A stretch of 64,000 nucleotides of DNA from Aurantiochytrium sp. KH105 (taxonomy: Eukaryota > Sar > Bigyra > Thraustochytrida > Thraustochytriidae): NCBI GenBank assembly GCA_003116975.1, contig BGKB01000093.1:124001-188000 (forward strand), given 5' to 3'. The first letter of the stretch is position 1. Each line of letters begins with the position of its first letter. The notes under the pieces are model-generated. The model was given only the letters and a program-made list of their open reading frames with translations, had not been told where the DNA came from and searched no databases. This document shows, one piece after another, positions 1 to 10,049 of this stretch. The translations under genes were made by a program, and so were the position numbers.

Positions 1-1273
1 TGCGAACAACGACTTGCGTGATGCGCTCGCGGAAAGTGTACCGACGGTCGGACACGACTCGCTCTCGAGTGGGAACTCCCTTCTTTGCAGCGTCTGCTTC
101 CGCTGCGCGGACACTTGCTACGGATGCCACTGTCGCGCCGCTCTCAATGTCCCATCCCAGCGGCTCCAGTCTCACTGACTGGGGCTCCAGCAGTCGATCG
201 CGAAGGTGTTGCTGCGAGGGACGTGCTGGGCTCATATGCTCACTGCTGCTACTGTCAAGCGAAACCACATCATCATCGTCTTCGAGGTCTGTCGTAACCA
301 GCTCAAAGGCGTGTCTGATGCAGAACTCACCAAAGTGGTCGACGATGCCTGTAAAAAACAGAACGTCGTCCTCGTTGATGACAAACTCGGGACCGACAGC
401 ATTGTGCATGCGCTGGCCGCGCTGGACGCTGACAAGGAAGAGGCCGTTGAGACCACGTAGACCAGCTTCATCGACAGCCTTGCCGACTGCGGGTGAGTAT
501 GGCGTGACAATGCATGAGACGGTAAAATTGCTGCGCTGGCCAGGAACGCTCGGCGCACTCTCTTCGCCTGTGTTTGCGAACGAAGGGTTGCTCGAGGTCT
601 CGCTTACGTCGAGTCCAAGAGCTTTGCGAGACCGGCGCTCCAACTCCTCGAACCCTGGAAGCAACATTGGCGCAAAAAGCAGAATGTAAACCATGCCAGT
701 CATTGCAGCAGGGACGCCGACAGCACCGATGTCAAAGAGACCAATACTTTGACCAGGAAACTGAGCAGAGAACTTGCCTGCGACCACCAGGTTGGTGCTC
801 GTGCCAATGAGCGTAATGGTGCCACCAAGAATGGACGCGAACGACAGTGGAATCATGAGCTGCGAGACGGGTTGCTTGATGCGTCGGGCCCAGCGTTGCA
901 CGAGCGGAATCATGATCGCGCAAAGAGGTGTGTTGTTGAGAAAGGCTGACGTCAGCACGATGGGCACCATGAGACGTAGCTGCGCTACCGTGAGCGACTT
1001 GGGGTTTCCGAGCACCTTGCCAAAGATGTGGTCAAGCGCACCAGTGGAGTTGATGCCTGCAGCAACTACGTAGAGGATCGCAACAGTGAGGACACTCGAG
1101 CTTGAGAATCCCTCGAGACCTTCCGATGTTGTGACAATCTGCGCTGCCATGAGCACGCCGAGTGTGGCGACGAGCGCAAAGTCTGCGGGCATCCATTCGC
1201 GCACGAGGACGACGAACATGACCGCGAGGCAACCCAGCGTGAACCATCCTTCCCAACCAAAGGGGACCGCCAT
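1..1273 (-). CDS. SLC13/CitT-type anion transporter with TrkA-C domain (5' part, runs off the left edge)
   Basis: The minus frame is open without a stop from an ATG at 1273 (context GGACGATGG) to base 1, so only the N-terminal 424 residues are in the window. It begins with hydrophobic helices (MAVPFGWEGWFTLGCLAVMF) and contains the motif pairs SAFLNNTPLCAIMIP and GGTITLIGTSTNLVV. Both are typical of ion-transporter-superfamily (SLC13/ArsB/CitT) hairpins, in which Ser/Asn and GTSTN contact cation and anion. A hydrophilic loop follows with a TrkA-C-like stretch (GLNGLFLVSVQRG to INEDDVLFFTG). This order (transporter half, TrkA-C, acidic/Ser-rich loop) matches the algal SAC1/SLT sulfate-transporter family and cyanobacterial relatives. 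The role is inferred as Na+- or H+-coupled sulfate or dicarboxylate uptake across a membrane; the substrate cannot be read from sequence. The second transporter half should lie left of the window. Confidence 0.75.
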   Translation of the reverse strand, partial: MAVPFGWEGWFTLGCLAVMFVVLVREWMPADFALVATLGVLMAAQIVTTSEGLEGFSSSSVLTVAILYVVAAGINSTGALDHIFGKVLGNPKSLTVAQLRLMVPIVLTSAFLNNTPLCAIMIPLVQRWARRIKQPVSQLMIPLSFASILGGTITLIGTSTNLVVAGKFSAQFPGQSIGLFDIGAVGVPAAMTGMVYILLFAPMLLPGFEELERRSRKALGLDVSETSSNPSFANTGEESAPSVPGQRSNFTVSCIVTPYSPAVGKAVDEAGLRGLNGLFLVSVQRGQRMHNAVGPEFVINEDDVLFFTGIVDHFGEFCIRHAFELVTTDLEDDDDVVSLDSSSSEHMSPARPSQQHLRDRLLEPQSVRLEPLGWDIESGATVASVASVRAAEADAAKKGVPTRERVVSDRRYTFRERITQVVVR

Positions 1274-2728
1274 CGTCCTCCTCGCCGCCTTTGCTTCCTC
1301 CTCCGCTGTCCCAGATCACCAACCTTCTCAAGACCCAAGGCCGTTTGCGATTTGCTTTGCAATCTTGCATGCTGGCCTGCTCTCGCCTGCAAGTGACGAG
1401 AGAGAGAGTCCATAGTCTCAATCGCAAGCACTACCAAGCTCAATGAAGATGAATAAAAAGCTGCCTGGCTTCTCCATGCATGACGCCTCACCTCACTGGC
1501 CTTGGACGATGTGCGGTGGTATGCTGCATCGTATGGCAGGTAAGGTGGTAGGTCGATCACGGTGATCGATCGCTGAGCCCGGGCCGGCCCTTTTTTTCCA
1601 GCCTTCCATGACAGGCTCTTCCTCCCAGTCTACTTCTTCATACCTCAGGAAGCTCCTAGACAACTTGTGGGCTCGCTCGCCGGCTCGCTTGCTGCAGCAC
1701 AGCCGCTGCTGCCGCCGCTGCCGTGGCCGCTGGCACCGACGCCGGCTTGGTGTGAGGCCGACGTGGGTCTATTCCTCCTATGTTTCTGCAGCTGCTGCTG
1801 CTGCTGCTGCTGCCTTCGCCTACGTTCACGACCGGATCGAGAGACCTGCTCACGTCAATCGCCTCGCCGTCGACGACAGGGAAAACAAGCGCAGCGAGCA
1901 CTGCTCACGACCCATCGCAACCGACACTGCTCACGACCCATCGCAACCGACGTCGCAGCTCGCCGTGCCGCTGACGTTGCGAGTCACCTGGCTCGCGAGC
2001 GTCCCCTTCTGGTACCCACGCGCCCCAAGGCGGCGTGACGTCTGCTCTGCACATGTGGCATCGCGGCGTGCCATTCACTCCGAGATTCTGCTCTCTCGAG
2101 TCCAATTGCGGCCCCGCAGCCACGGCCCGAGCTCGCCACGGCGGCGGCGACTCGGCCGGCACCGCGCAGCTCAGCACAGCACGACGCGGCGCCGGGGGGC
2201 GGCAAGCAAGATCCGGGGCGAGGCCTGTGGCATCCTCGCGACAGGCCGCGCCTGCCGCCTTAAGAAAGAAAAGGGAAAAGAGTCGGGCCGAGCGGCCAGG
2301 CGTCCAGCTCGGTTCTGCAGAGGTTCCGAGCTGGTTCTGTGAAGGTATCCGTTCAGAGGGGAGTCCCCATGACAGGACGATGAAGGCGGTCGTGGTAGTG
2401 ATGGTGATGGGCGCAGGTAGGCAAGAAGGCAGGCAAGACAGGCAAGACAGGCAAGGCAGGCAAGATAGAGAATAGGGGAGAATAGCGGCGCGCATATGCT
2501 TGAGGTAGCTAGCGTTGACCTTGCTTGGTTCTTGCGTGTCTGTCTGGCCAGATCACGGCTCACACGAATAAGAAGAGCCAAGGGCGCTGGCGAAAAAGTA
2601 GTGCTGTCTCCTCTCTAGATCAAGGCTTAGTCTTCTTTTGCCTTGGCATTTTTGCTCGCTTGCATTTTTGCTTGCTTGCTTGGTTACTTGCAAGTTTGCG
2701 CGCGGACGCACATCAGAGCAAGGCCACG
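1274..2728. other. Intergenic region between divergent transporter and IQ-ankyrin genes
   Basis: The region serves the 5' sides of both flanking genes. ORFs on both strands here (for example 1608-2342 plus and 1905-2495 minus) are low-complexity Arg/Ala/Pro translations of GC-rich DNA with no recognisable domain, so I do not call them genes. It contains a CTG run near 1792-1812 and a degenerate GGCAAGACA tandem repeat near 2417-2468. Confidence 0.5.
2417..2468. repeat. Short tandem repeat, GGCAAGACA-like unit
   Basis: About five imperfect 9-bp units of the form GGCAAGACA lie upstream of the IQ-ankyrin gene. It is related to the GCAA/TTGC simple repeats seen elsewhere in the window. Confidence 0.7.
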
Positions 2729-5700
2729 ATGGCGGCGACGGACCCGGCCAAGATGGCCATGAGAGTCCTTGCCGAAGCGCCGCTGACGCCACGAGCCGCT
2801 GCAGAGGTTGCAGCAATGGGTATCAACGAAGAAGAAGAGGACGCGAACCAAAGCTTGTTCCGGAGCGTCCTCGACGACTTTCAGCTCGACGAGTTGCTTT
2901 CCGGAGATGCAGACAAACAAATTAAACAGCAGAAAATTGTCACACCCGATCGCAAGCTGTGGTTCACTACCAGACGCACTACGCAGAGCAACGTGGTCTC
3001 CGTCATTTGCACAATACGCACCACGGCCAACGCAAAGTGGCAAAATGCGCTCTCCTCCGACGAAAGCGTGCGAGGGCGTCGTGCAAGCACGGCAGATGTG
3101 ACGAGGCTTGGCAGTCTTAAGTCGCCCTTTGAGTCAAGGCGACCTCGAGCCAAGGACCTCACTGCGTCTCTGCAGGTGCAAAAAGACCTACGCTGCGAAG
3201 AGGCGCATTTTCTGACCAAGCTAGGGATCCGGAGAGAAAAGCGATCTTCGCTCGAAAATTCGGCAGCCGTCGTCCTTCAACGTACCGCTCGAGGCTTTCT
3301 CATGCGAAGATGGCTCAAACGAAACGCTGGCCGCCTTCGCCTGCAACGCAAGATGAAGCGGTCGTACCAGGTCATCGCGCGTCAAATCCGATTGAAACTC
3401 GAGCTTGCAGAAAGTGCCAAGCGCGCCGAGGAGTACCGCGAGCGTTCGAGCATCAAAATTCAGGCCGCCACACGTATGTTCTTGGCCGCTCGAGCAGTCG
3501 AAAAAGAGCGCCGCACCCGCTTCGTTGAACTTTTGAACGAGGCTGCGACCAAACTCTGCGCATTTGTGCGTCGAGTCATCTCTGCGCGCACGGTGGCTGC
3601 CTTGCGTGATCGTCAAAATGCAGAGCGCATCCTGCGCGCAACTGTCACCATTCAAGCTTCTTACCGCATGTGGCATCTCGGCAAACAAAAGGCAAGAGCG
3701 CTTCAGCATCGGAGAACACGAATGAGCGCAGTGCGTATACAATGTGCCTGGCGATGCGTCTCGGCGAATGCCCAACGCATCCGCATGCAAAATCGCGTCG
3801 TGCAACGTGATCAGGTTCGTGCAGCAGTCCTGATGCAGGGAATCGCGCGTGGCGTGGCTTGTAGGACGCGCATTGGCAAAATCCAGAACGAGCATGAGGC
3901 TCTTGTCCGAGAAGCCATGGCGCTGAGCATCCAGCGTGTGTGCAGAGGGTGGTTGTATGGCCGCGCACGCGTTCGTTTCATTCGGGCTCGCAGGCTTTGT
4001 ACGTGTCAAATCTGGGCCGCAATTGACATTCAACGCATCGTGCGTGGCCGCTTGGCGCGGAAACGCACGGCTGCTGCTCTTGACGAAAAGCTTACAGACA
4101 TCTTCTTTCAAGCCCGGCTTGGACGTCGGCAAGAGGTGGAAGACCTCCACGAGCTTGAAAGCTGCGTCGGCATGGAGGATATCAACGGAGACTCCGTGCT
4201 CACCATTGCCTGTCGATTCGGATACCGTAAGCTCGTGCGCAAAGCCATCAAGTGGGGCCTCGACATCGATCACGAAAATGACGCAGGAGAAACAGGGGTC
4301 ATGCTTGCCACTCGAGGCGGCCACGTCGAAATTGCGGAACTCCTTCTCTCCAAACGCTGCAAGGTTTCTTCCGAGGGCAGGACTATTCTGCACGATGCAT
4401 GTGAAGCAGGTCTTGTGGCGCTCATCCTCCCGCTGCTTCTTTGCGAGCAGGACGCCAACCAAGTGGCACCCGAAGACCCAGATAATCGCGCCCCACTCCA
4501 CCTTGCCATCGCCGGGAGCGCCCCAAGCATCGAGCTCGTTCAGAGTCTCATAGAGGCTGGCCACGCCGACGTCAATCTTGCGGATCGCCACGGCGCCACG
4601 CCACTTCACATGGCGGCTGCTCGTGGCCTGACTGACATTGTGCGTTATCTCGTCGACGTTGCAAAAGCCGATGTGCACAAGCAAGACCTCCGAGGCCGCA
4701 CACCATGGAAGGTTGCCGTTCAAGTCGACGAGGATGAGTGTGCCGAGCTTCTCGCAAGTGGATGGCAAATTGATATTGAGAATGATGCGGTCACTGACGA
4801 CGAGCTGAAACGCATTCTTGACGGACCGGAAAAGCTTGTGCACGTTATCCGCACGCGAGGGGATCGCGCTTTTCTCAAAACTCGTGCCGCCGTTGAAGCT
4901 GGCTTTCCCGTCGAGTACCAGGATCCAGAATCGGGCCTATCCGTTCTCATGGCAGCAGCAAGCGCTGGTGCTGTCGACATTATCCGCCTCGTCGCAAACC
5001 CAGATCTCATTGCCAACCAGCACGATTCCTTTGGCAAAAACGTCTTTCATTATGCTGCCCATAGCGAAAAGGTTCTCGAGCTGCTACTCAAGCGAGCTAA
5101 GGCAGATCTTGGAGACTGTCTCTCCGAGCCTGACGGGGCCGGTGTTACGGCGCTTCACGAGCTTTGTGCCAAGGACTGCCTCACCGGCAACCTACTTCGC
5201 ACCCTGCAGTCCTCCAATCTTGTGCTAGGCGCTGTTCGCGATAAAGAAGGCAATACATTGCTCCATAGCGCTGCCCACACCTGCGCCCTTCGATCAATTC
5301 CGCGGCTGCTACAGCTGGGTCTGGAGCCTACAGTACTCAACTACGCAGGTGATTCTCCTCTGCACGTGGCTTGCAGCAATCCGTCCATTGCTGCTGGAGC
5401 TTCCGATCTCCTCGCTCATCTCGTTGCCTGTTTGACCCTTGCAAACAAAGAGGGCCAGCTTCCCGTCCACGTCGCAGCAGCAAGCGGGTCGGCCGCAATT
5501 CTCAAATGTATTCTAAAGACGGATAAGGAAAGCAAAGCCAACGCTCGACGTCCAGACGCCAAAGGACAGTCCTCTCTTCATCTCGCTACAGCCAATTCGC
5601 ATGAAGCCTGTCTCGAACTTTTGTTGAGGCGCTGCCAGTGCACTGCAGAAGATTTACACGGGCTTGCGCTCGTGGCCGTGGCCAAGGAGTTCGATGTGGG

Positions 5701-6535
5701 ATTTGATCTCCTTCTGGATTTGTCTCTTGAGCTAATTCGCAACGCAAACAAAGCATCGCAAAATCACGAGAGCAGAGATGGCGATGTCCAAGCAGAAGCT
5801 GGTGGGGAGGAAACCGAAAATCAGGATGGTGATGCCAAGAACGATATCCCCGACGAGGAAACAATTGTGCGCCAGTTGGGATTCCGCAAGATATTTGAAG
5901 AGGCCATTGCCGTGGGTTGCATTGGTATTGTTGACGCCCTTCTCAGGGCTCGCCCCGAGGTGCTAGACTTCGATCGCGATCTCGAGCTAGCCGCTCAGAG
6001 CGGAAGCGCTCCAGTTCTCGCAGCGTTTCTCAGAATCGCGAAAAGTGAACACGATGCAGACACCGGAGCACCTCGCGAGATCGATGTCGACTCCTTGGCC
6101 ACAATTGCCTGCTCTGCTGATACTCTCGACGTGCCCGAGATTCTTGCGGTCTTGGGCATTGAAAGTGCTGACGCAAGTCTCGTGCGACGTTTGGCAGTTC
6201 TTGCAACCAAGGCAGGCAAGGCGGAGTGTCTTAGTTTCCTCTGCGAAGTCGACCGGAATCTGCCGACAGCTGCCGCGCTGAAGGTAGACGAAACCGATGA
6301 GTCCAAGACGACCTCTTTATTGCATATCGCCTGCGCGGGTGGATGCATTCCCTGCATCGAGATCCTCGTAGGTTTGGGCGCAGATAAGAATGCGCGCGAC
6401 GAGAGTGGTGCATCCGCACTCGAGCTTGCCTCTGACGAGGTTGTGACCTACTTTGTTGCCCACGAGGACGTTTCAGAGGACACTACTACTCCGGAGGGGG
6501 GCGCCGAAGTGCCCGCGCAAGAAGATGAGTCATGA
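2729..6535 (+). CDS. Large IQ-motif and ankyrin-repeat protein
   Basis: The protein has 1268 residues counted from the ATG at 2729 (GCCACGATGG). The frame is open further upstream, but only from a TTG and through low-complexity sequence. After an acidic N-terminus, residues about 175-460 hold roughly eight IQ-like motifs of the IQxxxRGxxxRxxx kind (VVLQRTARGFLMRR, IKIQAATRMFLAAR, LSIQRVCRGWLYGR, IDIQRIVRGRLARK). Such motifs typically bind calmodulin or EF-hand light chains. From about residue 485 there are many ankyrin repeats (for example GATPLHMAAARGLTDIVRYL, and later GNTLLHSAAHTCALR), interrupted near residue 1020-1060 by an acidic linker. It is probably a scaffold linking a calcium sensor to partners; the closest known architecture is the IQ/ankyrin group (IQANK1, inversin-like). 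No enzymatic domain is visible. The gene is intronless and convergent with the next one, whose stop lies about 50 bp away. Confidence 0.85.
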   Translation: MAATDPAKMAMRVLAEAPLTPRAAAEVAAMGINEEEEDANQSLFRSVLDDFQLDELLSGDADKQIKQQKIVTPDRKLWFTTRRTTQSNVVSVICTIRTTANAKWQNALSSDESVRGRRASTADVTRLGSLKSPFESRRPRAKDLTASLQVQKDLRCEEAHFLTKLGIRREKRSSLENSAAVVLQRTARGFLMRRWLKRNAGRLRLQRKMKRSYQVIARQIRLKLELAESAKRAEEYRERSSIKIQAATRMFLAARAVEKERRTRFVELLNEAATKLCAFVRRVISARTVAALRDRQNAERILRATVTIQASYRMWHLGKQKARALQHRRTRMSAVRIQCAWRCVSANAQRIRMQNRVVQRDQVRAAVLMQGIARGVACRTRIGKIQNEHEALVREAMALSIQRVCRGWLYGRARVRFIRARRLCTCQIWAAIDIQRIVRGRLARKRTAAALDEKLTDIFFQARLGRRQEVEDLHELESCVGMEDINGDSVLTIACRFGYRKLVRKAIKWGLDIDHENDAGETGVMLATRGGHVEIAELLLSKRCKVSSEGRTILHDACEAGLVALILPLLLCEQDANQVAPEDPDNRAPLHLAIAGSAPSIELVQSLIEAGHADVNLADRHGATPLHMAAARGLTDIVRYLVDVAKADVHKQDLRGRTPWKVAVQVDEDECAELLASGWQIDIENDAVTDDELKRILDGPEKLVHVIRTRGDRAFLKTRAAVEAGFPVEYQDPESGLSVLMAAASAGAVDIIRLVANPDLIANQHDSFGKNVFHYAAHSEKVLELLLKRAKADLGDCLSEPDGAGVTALHELCAKDCLTGNLLRTLQSSNLVLGAVRDKEGNTLLHSAAHTCALRSIPRLLQLGLEPTVLNYAGDSPLHVACSNPSIAAGASDLLAHLVACLTLANKEGQLPVHVAAASGSAAILKCILKTDKESKANARRPDAKGQSSLHLATANSHEACLELLLRRCQCTAEDLHGLALVAVAKEFDVGFDLLLDLSLELIRNANKASQNHESRDGDVQAEAGGEETENQDGDAKNDIPDEETIVRQLGFRKIFEEAIAVGCIGIVDALLRARPEVLDFDRDLELAAQSGSAPVLAAFLRIAKSEHDADTGAPREIDVDSLATIACSADTLDVPEILAVLGIESADASLVRRLAVLATKAGKAECLSFLCEVDRNLPTAAALKVDETDESKTTSLLHIACAGGCIPCIEILVGLGADKNARDESGASALELASDEVVTYFVAHEDVSEDTTTPEGGAEVPAQEDES

Positions 6536-6584
6536 AACTGAAAGTGTATGACCTGACTCAGGTTGACGATGTGATTCAGCTATG

Positions 6585-8132
6585 TTATAATTTAGGTGTT
6601 CTCTTGAGAAATTTCTCGGCTTGGGTCTTGGACACGTCCGAGATTCGATCGCGCAGATTGTTGACCATCTTTTCGCCCTTCGCCAGCGCGTCAGGGATTA
6701 TGTCTTTCTCAATATGGTCCGCGGTGGTGGTCGCGCTCTTTTTGGCTGCATCGTAACTCTTCTTGCAATCCTCAATTGTACTTTGCAGCGCTCCCTCTGT
6801 TCGTACCGCAAGGCCCGACACATTTGCACTTTGGGCTTGCACCATTTCCGTGACAGGAATCGCTGCTGCCTGAGCCTTGGCGGCCGTCACGCCTGCGCTG
6901 ACGGCCTCTTGACTCTCTGCGCAGACACCTGTGATGATGTCTCTGGCCTGAGCAAGGTCCCCACTCGCAATCTTTTTCCCGACTAAAGCAGCTTGCTCGA
7001 TGACAGTCTCAGCCTTTCCCGCTACATCGCTCGTGCTTCCAATATTTTCAATGAGATCTCCGAGTTCTTTTGCGACAGCAGAACTTTTTGAGCTGCAAAT
7101 CGTTTGTGGAGTGAGCATAGCAACTTTGGCATCGACGCTGCGCAAAGCGCTATAGAACGCGCGCTGCGCGGGAGCCCCTAAGTCCTCTGCAATACGCTTT
7201 GACAATGTTTCCATTGCCTCTTGGCCATGAGACAAACTCGAGCTCAGCATGTCTCGCTTCGAAAGACCATGCTTGAGTTTATAAATTGCGGTCTTTCCTC
7301 GCTGTGCCGGCTCGGAGAAGGAGCCTTTGCACCAAACTACGTGCGTGCAGTCGTCTTGCACTGTCGCAACAAAGATGAGATCATGACAATGCACTGTGTC
7401 GAGACGAAGCACGCCATCGGCACCCTTTACAGAAAGGTCTACCTGAAAGCTCTCTGAGCAACGCTGTCCGGCACTTATCAAGAGCGAGCCATCGCAGGAG
7501 CCGAGACGTTCTTTCCAAAAGGGAATGAACTTTAGTGTGTCAGAACCTTTGTATGCTCGGCATGTCACGCAAGAGTCGTAAATGAGGACTTCGGCGCAAT
7601 TGCCTTCGGAGCCAAACATGCCATTGAGTGCAACGCCAGCTGCCACGTTGAATGCGACAGCTCCAGCAGCGACTGCAATGCCCGGAGGGCCGCTCCCGGC
7701 CGCAAACGCCAAGCCCATTTGCATTGCTAGGTCAGCAGCGAGAGCTGCTCGACTGGCCGTCACCTCATTTACGTCGAAAGCACCTTTCAAAGTTCCAGAA
7801 ACGACTGCTCCAATGAAGATATCAGCTAAGTTTGTACTTCCGAAATCGTTATACAGCGTCTGTAGAGTTTCCATGTTGCTCTGACCGTCGAGAAGCGCCT
7901 GGGTCACGGCGGTCGCACGAGCGCACGTCGCGGCTTCTTCCTCGGAGACGCTCCCGTCAACATGGCGATCGTACTTGAGGGCGTGTGCCTGCGCCCAAAC
8001 CCGGTCTCGCTCTACTTCATCGGGACAGAGCAGAACGTAAAAGGGGCGCTCTTGGATAGCTTCAGGCGTCAGATGCTGTGCGATCTCTACAAGAGCCTCA
8101 TCGCCATCGGCAATGGATGCGGACGCACCCAT
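6585..8132 (-). CDS. Unknown protein with N-myristoylation motif and central Gly/Ala-rich hydrophobic segment
   Basis: A 515-residue ORF starts at an ATG at 8132. The N-terminus MGASASIADGDE fits the MGxxxS consensus for N-myristoylation, so membrane attachment is plausible. Residues about 130-175 are rich in Ala, Gly and hydrophobic residues (MQMGLAFAAGSGPPGIAVAA), long enough for a hairpin membrane insertion. A Cys-containing beta-rich region follows (residues about 180-290). The C-terminal 220 residues are helical and Ala/Lys/Glu-rich, like an amphipathic apolipoprotein-type helix bundle. I recognise no named domain. The gene is intronless, convergent with the IQ-ankyrin gene and in tandem with delta-tubulin upstream of it. 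It may be a membrane- or lipid-surface-associated protein, but that is only inference. Confidence 0.7.
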   Translation of the reverse strand: MGASASIADGDEALVEIAQHLTPEAIQERPFYVLLCPDEVERDRVWAQAHALKYDRHVDGSVSEEEAATCARATAVTQALLDGQSNMETLQTLYNDFGSTNLADIFIGAVVSGTLKGAFDVNEVTASRAALAADLAMQMGLAFAAGSGPPGIAVAAGAVAFNVAAGVALNGMFGSEGNCAEVLIYDSCVTCRAYKGSDTLKFIPFWKERLGSCDGSLLISAGQRCSESFQVDLSVKGADGVLRLDTVHCHDLIFVATVQDDCTHVVWCKGSFSEPAQRGKTAIYKLKHGLSKRDMLSSSLSHGQEAMETLSKRIAEDLGAPAQRAFYSALRSVDAKVAMLTPQTICSSKSSAVAKELGDLIENIGSTSDVAGKAETVIEQAALVGKKIASGDLAQARDIITGVCAESQEAVSAGVTAAKAQAAAIPVTEMVQAQSANVSGLAVRTEGALQSTIEDCKKSYDAAKKSATTTADHIEKDIIPDALAKGEKMVNNLRDRISDVSKTQAEKFLKRTPKL

Positions 8133-8476
8133 TCGCTCAATGTCGCTCGTGCTCTCGCTGCTTCATGCGCGCACATCCACCGGGCCATGAAGGCTTTGCG
8201 TTTTGCCTGGGGAACGACGGGTGATTCCCATCAACTTTCATATAAGGGTTGGGCCCGGGGGAGAAAGGGCCTGAGAAGGGGTGTGACCTCGAGTGATGGA
8301 CTCCGCGCCCCCCCACACAGACCCCACAGTTAGTGCACATGACTTTCAAGGCGAAGCAGGGAAAGAGAAACTTTTGAGCGCTTTGGTGGTGTGTATATGC
8401 GTGCTTGCTTGGGTGCGTGCGCGCGTGCGTGCGCACGTAATATTCATATTTTACAAGTTGTCCTGATCTTCCTTGC
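8133..8476. other. Short intergenic region
   Basis: This is the 3' side of delta-tubulin and the 5' side of the myristoylation-motif gene. It contains a TGCG/TGCT-rich stretch near 8400-8440. No gene or structured element was recognised. Confidence 0.4.
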
Positions 8477-9961
8477 TCAAGTGTCTGGACCGACCGCTGT
8501 GTCATAGTCCTGAGCGAGCTGCTGCACACGGATGAGAGATTCGCGAATGCTATCGCGCTCGAGGCCCGCGCGCGCGTACTCGTGCATGTAGGCATCCACG
8601 GCAAACATCCGATTCGCACGCGCGAGAGCCGCGTGCACAGGGTCCGCAATACTCGCCGAGTTGCTCAAGCATGCGATCGTCTTTTCAATTCCTTGCAATG
8701 GCGAGCTCGACTCGTCGTAGCGAGTTCGTTGCTCATAATAAGGCCCGGCCTCTGTTGCTGCTAGTCTCGCGCCCTTGCCTCGGTATGTAAAGGTTGCAGC
8801 AATCGTTCCACGAAAGTTTTTTCGTGCGTTCGTCGCGGCCTCTTTCCCGAGCGCAGCCCAGGAAAACGACGAAAAGGAGACAGCTTCCTCGGATAATTGT
8901 GGTACAATTGCCGCGCGTAAACAATTGAGCGCCGGGCGAACGCACAGCTCACGCACAGAGGCATCAAGAATGTCATCGTCGCGCCAGCGACAGCTCGAAT
9001 CAGTACTTCGCGACGGAATGAGAGCGCTCGCGCAGAGATCGCGCGCAAGAACCCGGTTGAGATGCTGCATCTCAGGGCGCTCGACTCGAAGGGCTCCCTG
9101 GCAGACTGCCCGTGCCTCGTCATTAAACAAATTAATAATGCCATGCGAGGTGTGCTGAAGTTCTGCAAGTGTGAGAATGGCGTTATAGTTTTGAACGACA
9201 ACCTCGCCCAATTTGTGTGGCCAAACTACAACGTTTGCCACCGAAGCGCCAGGAAACTCGTCGCGAAGGACTTGCGTCACATGAGATCCAACGCCAGACC
9301 CTGTACCACCCGCAACGCTCTGCATAAGGAGGAAGCCACTCAGACTATCGGCGGCCTCGGCTTCGCGTCTCAGCATCTCTACACAGCGCGAGGCGACGAG
9401 CGGGCCATTTTGCACAAAACCTTGCGCCCAATTGTTTCCGGAGCCGCCCTCAAACGTGAGTCTTCGCCCGGGTGCGTAGCGCCAAAGTCCTCGTCGCGCG
9501 ACGCAAGAATCAACAACGCGAGGCTCCATGTCGACCAGGACTGCACGAGCAACGCGGCGGTCTGGCAGTCGAGGTGGTTTTCGAGAGCTCGCGTCAGTGT
9601 CTCGACGGAGCTCCTCGAGCACGATCTCTTCTTGTTCGTCGAGTTTAGAGTTGGCGTGAAAGAAGACCTCGCGACGACGTCTCGCGCTTATAAAGGCGCG
9701 AATCTGAGCATCTGATCGACGTTGTAGTGCCGCGTCAGTTGCGTGTTGCAAGCCTGTATCATCATGTGCGCCGCTGCGTCCACCTCGAGCATTTGAGAAG
9801 GCAGACGAAGACAACGAGGAAGAAGATGATGATGACTCGGTTCGTGGAGGAGTGGAGTCCTGGACGTTGCCCTTGATGCAGGTCGCGTGGAGGGCATCGA
9901 GAACAGCTTCGCCAAGCTGATTGCCGCACTGACCGATCTGCACCGAGACGACTGCGGCCAT
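8477..9961 (-). CDS. TUBD1: Delta-tubulin
   Basis: The protein has 494 residues from an ATG at 9961; a GTG 12 bases upstream is not needed. The N-terminus MAAVVSVQIGQCGNQLGEAV is the tubulin nucleotide-loop motif. GGSGNNWAQGF and the signature GGTGSGVGSHV (near residue 218) are the tubulin/FtsZ GTP-binding elements. The segment EVVVQNYNAILTLAEL resembles delta-tubulin rather than alpha, beta or gamma. Delta-tubulin is needed for triplet microtubules in basal bodies and centrioles, so its presence implies a flagellated stage. A Ser/Arg-rich insertion of roughly 80 residues lies between about residue 38 and 120, making the protein longer than the usual about 450 residues. The gene is intronless. 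Epsilon- or zeta-tubulin is the main alternative and is less likely. Confidence 0.85.
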   Translation of the reverse strand: MAAVVSVQIGQCGNQLGEAVLDALHATCIKGNVQDSTPPRTESSSSSSSLSSSAFSNARGGRSGAHDDTGLQHATDAALQRRSDAQIRAFISARRRREVFFHANSKLDEQEEIVLEELRRDTDASSRKPPRLPDRRVARAVLVDMEPRVVDSCVARRGLWRYAPGRRLTFEGGSGNNWAQGFVQNGPLVASRCVEMLRREAEAADSLSGFLLMQSVAGGTGSGVGSHVTQVLRDEFPGASVANVVVWPHKLGEVVVQNYNAILTLAELQHTSHGIINLFNDEARAVCQGALRVERPEMQHLNRVLARDLCASALIPSRSTDSSCRWRDDDILDASVRELCVRPALNCLRAAIVPQLSEEAVSFSSFSWAALGKEAATNARKNFRGTIAATFTYRGKGARLAATEAGPYYEQRTRYDESSSPLQGIEKTIACLSNSASIADPVHAALARANRMFAVDAYMHEYARAGLERDSIRESLIRVQQLAQDYDTAVGPDT

Positions 9962-10014
9962 CGCGCAGCGCACGTGCAGGCTGTCCTAGTCCACGCCAAG
10001 GGGCAGAAAGTGAA

Positions 10015-10049
<35 letters not shown>

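Noticed and set aside
1608..2342. Long plus-strand ORF (244 codons) between the transporter and IQ-ankyrin genes
   Set aside because: Low-complexity Arg/Ser/Ala product with overlapping ORFs on both strands; no domain; explained by GC-rich composition.
3221..4843. 540-codon minus-strand ORF inside the IQ-ankyrin gene
   Set aside because: Shadow of a well-supported plus-strand gene; no domain in this frame.
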